Source: 34-65-8 sp964516135 (GTDB taxonomy: Bacteria > Pseudomonadota > Alphaproteobacteria > Sphingomonadales > Sphingomonadaceae). From it: a DNA stretch of 64,000 nt. Of this stretch, positions 60,099-64,000 are shown piece after piece. The DNA lies in assembly GCA_964516135.1 (NCBI GenBank), contig CAZEWN010000010.1:30257-94256 (forward strand), read 5' to 3'. Every line of letters starts with the position of its first letter. Within the stretch, counting starts at the first letter, position 1. A program made the translations under genes and the position numbers. Under the pieces are notes generated by a model, which was given only the letters and a program-made list of their open reading frames with translations, was not told the origin of the DNA and searched no databases.

Positions 60099-61085
60099 AT
60101 GGCCATTCCGCACATTCGCATTCTAGCCACCGGCGGCACCATCGCCGGCAGTGCCGGTTCGGCGTTGGCGCGCGGCTATCGCGCTGGGCAGGTAGGGATC
60201 GCCGAGATGGTCGATGCAGCGCGCGCGCTCGGCCTGAACGCAGTCCTCGACGGGGCGGAGATTGCGGCGGTCGGATCGCAGGACATCGGCTGGCCGGAAT
60301 GGGACGCCTTGCACCGCGCCATCGTGGCCGCGCGCACCGATCCGGCGGTGGACGGGGTGATCGTAACCCACGGCACCGACACAGCGGAGGAAACCGCGTT
60401 CCTGCTCGATCTCACACTGGATGCGGGCAAGCCGGTGGTGCTGGTCGGCGCGATGCGCCCGGTCGACGCGGTTGGCAGTGACGGGATGCGAAATTTCGCC
60501 AATGCCGTGCGCGTCGCGGGCGATGCGGGCGCCATGGGGCGCGGCGTACTGGTGGTGATGGGCGACGCGGTGTTCGCCGCCAGCGACGTTCGCAAGGCGG
60601 CGACGAGCAATATCGATGCTTTCAAGGGCTTCCCGCGCGGGCCACTTGGCTTGGTGACGCCCGATTCGCTCGACTGGTTCGGCCCGGCGGACAAGGCGGG
60701 CCAGGCCGCGCGGTTTGCATGGCCCGCCGCCCTGCCCGAGGTCTCGATCCTCTATTGCTACGCCGGGATGGGCCCCGCCCCGGTCGCACAGGCCCTGGGC
60801 CATGGCGCGCGCGGGATCGTGCTGGCGGGGATGGGGCAAGGCAATGCACCGGGCTCGGTGCTTGATGCGCTGGAACGGGCGGCGGGCAATGGCGTGGCGG
60901 TGGTTCGCGCCAGCCGGGTCGACGACGGCTCGGTTGATCGTAATGTCGAGGTGGATGACGACGCCCGGCTTTTCCTTGCCGCCCGTCGTCTCAACCCGCA
61001 GAAGGCAAGGATCTTGTTGCAACTCCTGATCGCCAGCGGGGAGGAGCGCCCGCCAGCGATGCAGGCGGCGTTCGACCGGCGCTAG
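60099..61085 (+). CDS. L-asparaginase
   Basis: Hydrolyses asparagine to aspartate and ammonia. 328 residues, bacterial type I/II family: ILATGGTIAGSAG at the N-terminus with the catalytic Thr and the second Thr in VDGVIVTHGTDTAEET. No signal peptide, so cytoplasmic (type I-like affinity cannot be judged). It follows the repressor gene by 41 bases and converges on the oxidoreductase gene with a 4-base overlap of stops. Confidence 0.93.
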   Translation: MAIPHIRILATGGTIAGSAGSALARGYRAGQVGIAEMVDAARALGLNAVLDGAEIAAVGSQDIGWPEWDALHRAIVAARTDPAVDGVIVTHGTDTAEETAFLLDLTLDAGKPVVLVGAMRPVDAVGSDGMRNFANAVRVAGDAGAMGRGVLVVMGDAVFAASDVRKAATSNIDAFKGFPRGPLGLVTPDSLDWFGPADKAGQAARFAWPAALPEVSILYCYAGMGPAPVAQALGHGARGIVLAGMGQGNAPGSVLDALERAAGNGVAVVRASRVDDGSVDRNVEVDDDARLFLAARRLNPQKARILLQLLIASGEERPPAMQAAFDRR

Positions 61086-62194
61086 GGCGTGACGAGGTAT
61101 TTTTCGCCGGTTCGCATCGCGCGGTAATCGAGCGCCGCCTCCCGGGTCAGCATTTCGTCGAGCCCGACGCGGCGCTTGTAGCTGCTGGCGAAGGTCGTCT
61201 TGAGTCCGGCGAGCACGCGCTGGCGCATCCGCACGACCGTTTCCATGCCCGCCTGCTGGAGGAACGGGGTCAGCAGCCAGCCCGACAGCGTCCAGCCAAA
61301 GCCGTAGCTCGGGGTCAGGATCGTCGGTCCCAGATCGAGCCGGCCGTAAATGAACATCCGCTTCGGCTGGTTCGAGCCATAGCGGCTGTATTCGCCCATC
61401 TGCGCCGCGGCGACCTGCTCCATCGCCTTGAAGCAATGGTCCACCGACTGCCCGCCCCCGATCGGGTCAAAGCCATAGAATGCGCCGGTGGCCGCGATCG
61501 CCTCGCGCAGCTGCCTCATAAAGTCGGGGTCAGAGGAATTGACCACCCATTCCGCACCCTGCGACCGCAGCAGTTCGGCCTGTTCGGCCTTGCGCACCAC
61601 GTTGACCAGCGCGATGCCATCCTCCTGGCAGATGCGATTGAGCATCTGGCCCAGGTTCGACGCTGCGGCGCAATGGATGATTGCCTTCTGCCCGTCCATC
61701 TTGGCATTCTCGACGAAGCCCAGCGCCGTCATTGGATTGACGAAGGCCGACGCACCGTCCTCGCTCGAAACGTCGCCCAGCGGCAGGCACATCGCGGCGT
61801 CGGCGATGGCATATTCGGAGAAGGCGTTGCCCGGCACGCAGGCGACCCGCTGACCGACCAGCGCCTTGGCCATGTCGGAATCGCCCGCCGCGACGACCGT
61901 GCCCGCACCCTCGTTACCCACCGGCAGCCGCTGGCCGTGCCGCGCCTTGGCGGCGGAGGCGAAGGGCTCGGGCATCCGCGCAACCACTTTGCCGGGCGAA
62001 TAGTCGGCGGTGTCGAGATCGGCCGGGCCGAACAGCAGCGCGAGGTCGGAGGGGTTGATCGGCGCGGCTTCCATGCGGACCAGTACCTGGTTGCCGGTCG
62101 GCGCTGGGAAGCTGGCCTCGCCGACCTCGACCGTTAGCGTACCGTCGGCGGCGAGAGTGGTGAAGATCTGGCGGCCGGTGGTGGTCATGGTCAT
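61082..62194 (-). CDS. Zinc-independent alcohol-dehydrogenase-like (MDR) oxidoreductase
   Basis: 370 residues, medium-chain dehydrogenase/reductase fold: GNQVLVRMEAAPINPSDLALLFG near the N-terminus, LPVGNEGAGTVVAAG, and the nucleotide-binding region KAIIHCAAASNLGQMLNRICQ. The catalytic Zn ligands of alcohol dehydrogenases are absent, so it is a quinone-reductase/enoyl-reductase-like member. Start MTMTTTGRQ overlaps the truA stop by 4 bases. Substrate unknown. Confidence 0.85.
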   Translation of the reverse strand: MTMTTTGRQIFTTLAADGTLTVEVGEASFPAPTGNQVLVRMEAAPINPSDLALLFGPADLDTADYSPGKVVARMPEPFASAAKARHGQRLPVGNEGAGTVVAAGDSDMAKALVGQRVACVPGNAFSEYAIADAAMCLPLGDVSSEDGASAFVNPMTALGFVENAKMDGQKAIIHCAAASNLGQMLNRICQEDGIALVNVVRKAEQAELLRSQGAEWVVNSSDPDFMRQLREAIAATGAFYGFDPIGGGQSVDHCFKAMEQVAAAQMGEYSRYGSNQPKRMFIYGRLDLGPTILTPSYGFGWTLSGWLLTPFLQQAGMETVVRMRQRVLAGLKTTFASSYKRRVGLDEMLTREAALDYRAMRTGEKYLVTP

Positions 62195-62940
62195 TCTTCT
62201 CCAGGATAGGTGGCTTCGACGAAGTAGAGCCCATCGGGTGGCGCATTGAAACCCAGTTTTTGCCGGTCGCGCGCGGCGAGGGCTTTGGCGAGCTGCTCCT
62301 CGTGCCACCGGCCCATGCCGACCAGCGCGAGGCACCCGACCATGCTGCGCACCTGATGGTGGAGGAAACTGCGCGCGGCGGCCTCGACCAGCACGTGCTC
62401 GCCTTCTCGCCGCACGTTCAATCGGTCGAGCGTCTTGACGGGGCTCGCCGCCTGGCACTGGACCGAGCGAAAGGTGGTGAAATCGTGCTTCCCCACCAGC
62501 GCCTGCGCGGCGCGGTGCATTGCATCGGTGTCGAGGTTCTGCGGCACGTGCCACACGCGGCCCGCTTCCAATGTCGGCGGCGCGCGGCGGTTGAGCACGC
62601 GGTATTCGTAGGCACGGCCGACGCAGGAAAAGCGGGCGTGCCACTCGTCGCTAACCACCTCACAGTGCGTCACCGCGATCGGATCGGGGCGCAGGTGGGC
62701 GTTCAATGCTTCGGACAGCCGGAACGGCGTGATCGCCTTGTCGATGTCGAAATGGCATCGCATCGCCAGCGCATGAACGCCCGCGTCGGTGCGCCCCGCG
62801 CTGTGGAGCGTCACCGGGTGCCCTAGGATGCGCTCGGCGGCTTCCTCGACCGACTGCTGCACGCTCGGCCCATGCCCCTGCCGCTGGAGGCCAAAGAACG
62901 GCGTGCCGTCGAATTCGAGGGTGAGGGCAAAGCGGGTCAT
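62191..62940 (-). CDS. truA: tRNA pseudouridine(38-40) synthase
   Basis: 249 residues. Modifies U38-U40 in the tRNA anticodon stem-loop. Family start TRFALTLEFDGTPFFGLQRQ; catalytic Asp in AGRTDAGVHAL near residue 51; ARSFLHHQVRSMVGCLALVG near the end. Overlaps fmt by 4 bases. Relevant target context: the window contains a rearranged threonine tRNA. Confidence 0.96.
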   Translation of the reverse strand: MTRFALTLEFDGTPFFGLQRQGHGPSVQQSVEEAAERILGHPVTLHSAGRTDAGVHALAMRCHFDIDKAITPFRLSEALNAHLRPDPIAVTHCEVVSDEWHARFSCVGRAYEYRVLNRRAPPTLEAGRVWHVPQNLDTDAMHRAAQALVGKHDFTTFRSVQCQAASPVKTLDRLNVRREGEHVLVEAAARSFLHHQVRSMVGCLALVGMGRWHEEQLAKALAARDRQKLGFNAPPDGLYFVEATYPGEE

Positions 62941-63842
62941 TCCAGAGTGGTGCCCGCTGCCACCGGCCTTCCGCGCAGGAATTCGTCGAGTTCCATCGCC
63001 GGCTTGCCCGCGCGCTGGAGGCGCAAGGGGCGCGCCGCGCCAGTGCCGCACGCGATGGCGAGCCTGTCGTCCAGCACCGTTCCCGGTGCACCTTCGCCAT
63101 CGACAGCTTGTGCCTTCAGCAGCTTTACCCGCTCGCCATCGATCTCGCACCAGGCGCCGGGGAAGGGGGCAAGGCCGTGGATATGGCGGACCACTTCCTC
63201 CGCGCCGCGTGACCAGTCGATCCGCGCCTCGGCCTTGTCGATCTTGGCGGCGTAGGTCGCGCTTTCATCGTCCTGCGCAACGGGAACATGCTTGGGCAAC
63301 TCGCGCAGGGTTTGCACCATCAGCCGTCCACCCATTTCCGCCAGCTCCACGGTCAGCTCGCCCGTGGTCTTGTCACCAATCTGGGTGCGCGCGGTCGCGA
63401 GCATCGGACCGGTGTCGAGCCCGGCCTCCATCTGCATGATCGTGACGCCAGTGGTCGCATCACCCGCCATCACTGCGCGGTGGATCGGGGCCGCCCCGCG
63501 CCAGCGCGGCAGGATCGAGGCGTGGACGTTGAGACAGCCGTGCCGCGGCGCGTCGAGCACCGGCTGCGGCAGGATCAGGCCATAGGCCGCGACCACCGCG
63601 ACATCGGCATCGAGCGCGGCGAACGCCGCCTGTTGTTCCGCGCCGCGCAGCGACTTGGGGTGCCGAACCGCGATCCCCAGTTCCTCGGCCGCGCGGTGGA
63701 CGGGCGAGGCTTGCAGCTTCTTGCCCCGGCCCGATGGCGCGGGCGGCTGGGTATAGACCGCCACCAGCTCGTGCCCCGCCGCCGCCAGCGCGCGCAATGT
63801 GGGCACGGCGAAGTCGGGCGTTCCCATGAAGACGATGCGCAT
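62937..63842 (-). CDS. fmt: Methionyl-tRNA formyltransferase
   Basis: Formylates initiator Met-tRNA. 301 residues: RIVFMGTPDFAVPTLRAL start, the catalytic Asn-x-His in LNVHASILPRWRGAAPI near residue 106, and the C-terminal tRNA-binding domain. Overlaps truA. Divergent from recR, 53 bases away. Confidence 0.96.
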   Translation of the reverse strand: MRIVFMGTPDFAVPTLRALAAAGHELVAVYTQPPAPSGRGKKLQASPVHRAAEELGIAVRHPKSLRGAEQQAAFAALDADVAVVAAYGLILPQPVLDAPRHGCLNVHASILPRWRGAAPIHRAVMAGDATTGVTIMQMEAGLDTGPMLATARTQIGDKTTGELTVELAEMGGRLMVQTLRELPKHVPVAQDDESATYAAKIDKAEARIDWSRGAEEVVRHIHGLAPFPGAWCEIDGERVKLLKAQAVDGEGAPGTVLDDRLAIACGTGAARPLRLQRAGKPAMELDEFLRGRPVAAGTTLE

Positions 63843-63895
63843 AAGGGCGGGTCTGGCCTTGCGATTGGCGGAGCGCAGCCCCTATCTGCCGGGGG

Positions 63896-64000
63896 ATGGC
63901 ATCGCAAGAGATCGAACGGCTCGCGGGCGCGCTGGCGCAGCTTCCCGGCCTCGGCCCGCGCTCGGCGCGGCGGGCGGTGCTGTGGCTGGTCAAGCACCGC
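63896..64000 (+). CDS. recR: RecR recombination protein, 3' part outside window
   Basis: The 35 visible residues (MASQEIERLAGALAQLPG, then LGPRSARRAVLWLVKHR) match the N-terminal helix-hairpin-helix region of RecR, which loads RecA with RecFO at gaps. The frame runs off the window end. Confidence 0.9.
   Translation, partial: MASQEIERLAGALAQLPGLGPRSARRAVLWLVKHR

Overview
The window is a GC-rich alphaproteobacterial chromosome segment. Gene content and order (serC-serA-hisZ-purA; argH-lipoprotein-lysA; cobA-DUF2849-cysI-DUF934-cysH; a collagen-like PadR regulator; a GTTC-N7-GTTC LexA-type box) point to the Sphingomonadales, most likely Erythrobacteraceae or Sphingomonadaceae. This assignment is inferred from gene content, not from a database search. 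Most genes are housekeeping and tightly packed, with many 1-4 base stop/start overlaps.

Layout. 1-4121: tail of an unknown gene, tRNA-Ala, an unusual array of short hairpins, obgE, proB and an NAD-dependent epimerase. 4152-11199 (minus strand): assimilatory sulfur genes (cysH, DUF934, cysI, DUF2849, cobA), an MscS channel, metC and sseA. 11260-13007: a proline-rich membrane protein and queF. 13141-29368: a 16.2-kb genomic island. 29417-41775: rarA, a PadR regulator, a glycosyltransferase, the serC-serA-hisZ-purA group and a MarR-like regulator behind a LexA-type box. 41787-46149: siroheme synthase N-domain, lysA, argH, a TlpA-like lipoprotein and tRNA-Val. 46294-52921: a response regulator/YaiO/HEAT/GT2 operon converging on a histidine kinase/response regulator/Hpt operon. 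52989-60057: a sucrose (fructoside) locus with fructokinase, a GH68 enzyme, a TonB receptor, an MFS carrier and a LacI repressor around twin operators. 60099-64000: asparaginase, an alcohol-dehydrogenase-like oxidoreductase, truA, fmt and the start of recR.

The main discovery is how the island sits in the chromosome. It has cut a host tRNA-Thr(UGU) gene in the anticodon loop. The 3' part (13104-13148) and the 5' part (29361-29399) are 16 kb apart and share the 8-base core TTTGTAAA. Joined at that core they give a canonical 76-nt tRNA. Neither junction rebuilds a tRNA, as integrating elements usually do. Instead the island carries a complete tRNA-Thr(UGU) of different sequence (13217-13291), 68 bases inside its left end. 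A tyrosine recombinase lies next to the right end. The island appears to destroy a target tRNA and supply its own replacement.

The cargo is mainly for sulfide/persulfide handling: two persulfide-dioxygenase-type metallo-hydrolases (one fused to rhodanese domains), a YeeE/YedE sulfur transporter, sulfide:quinone reductase sequence, SulP, a cyanide-insensitive-type cytochrome bd with its tiny third subunit, two peroxiredoxins, a methyltransferase and an ArsR regulator with no cysteines. An eroded ars operon lies next to the integrase. At least three deletion scars are visible: a YeeE-partner start fused to an SQR lacking its FAD-binding N-terminus; arsI joined out of frame to acr3; and acr3 joined to the tail of an unrelated membrane protein.
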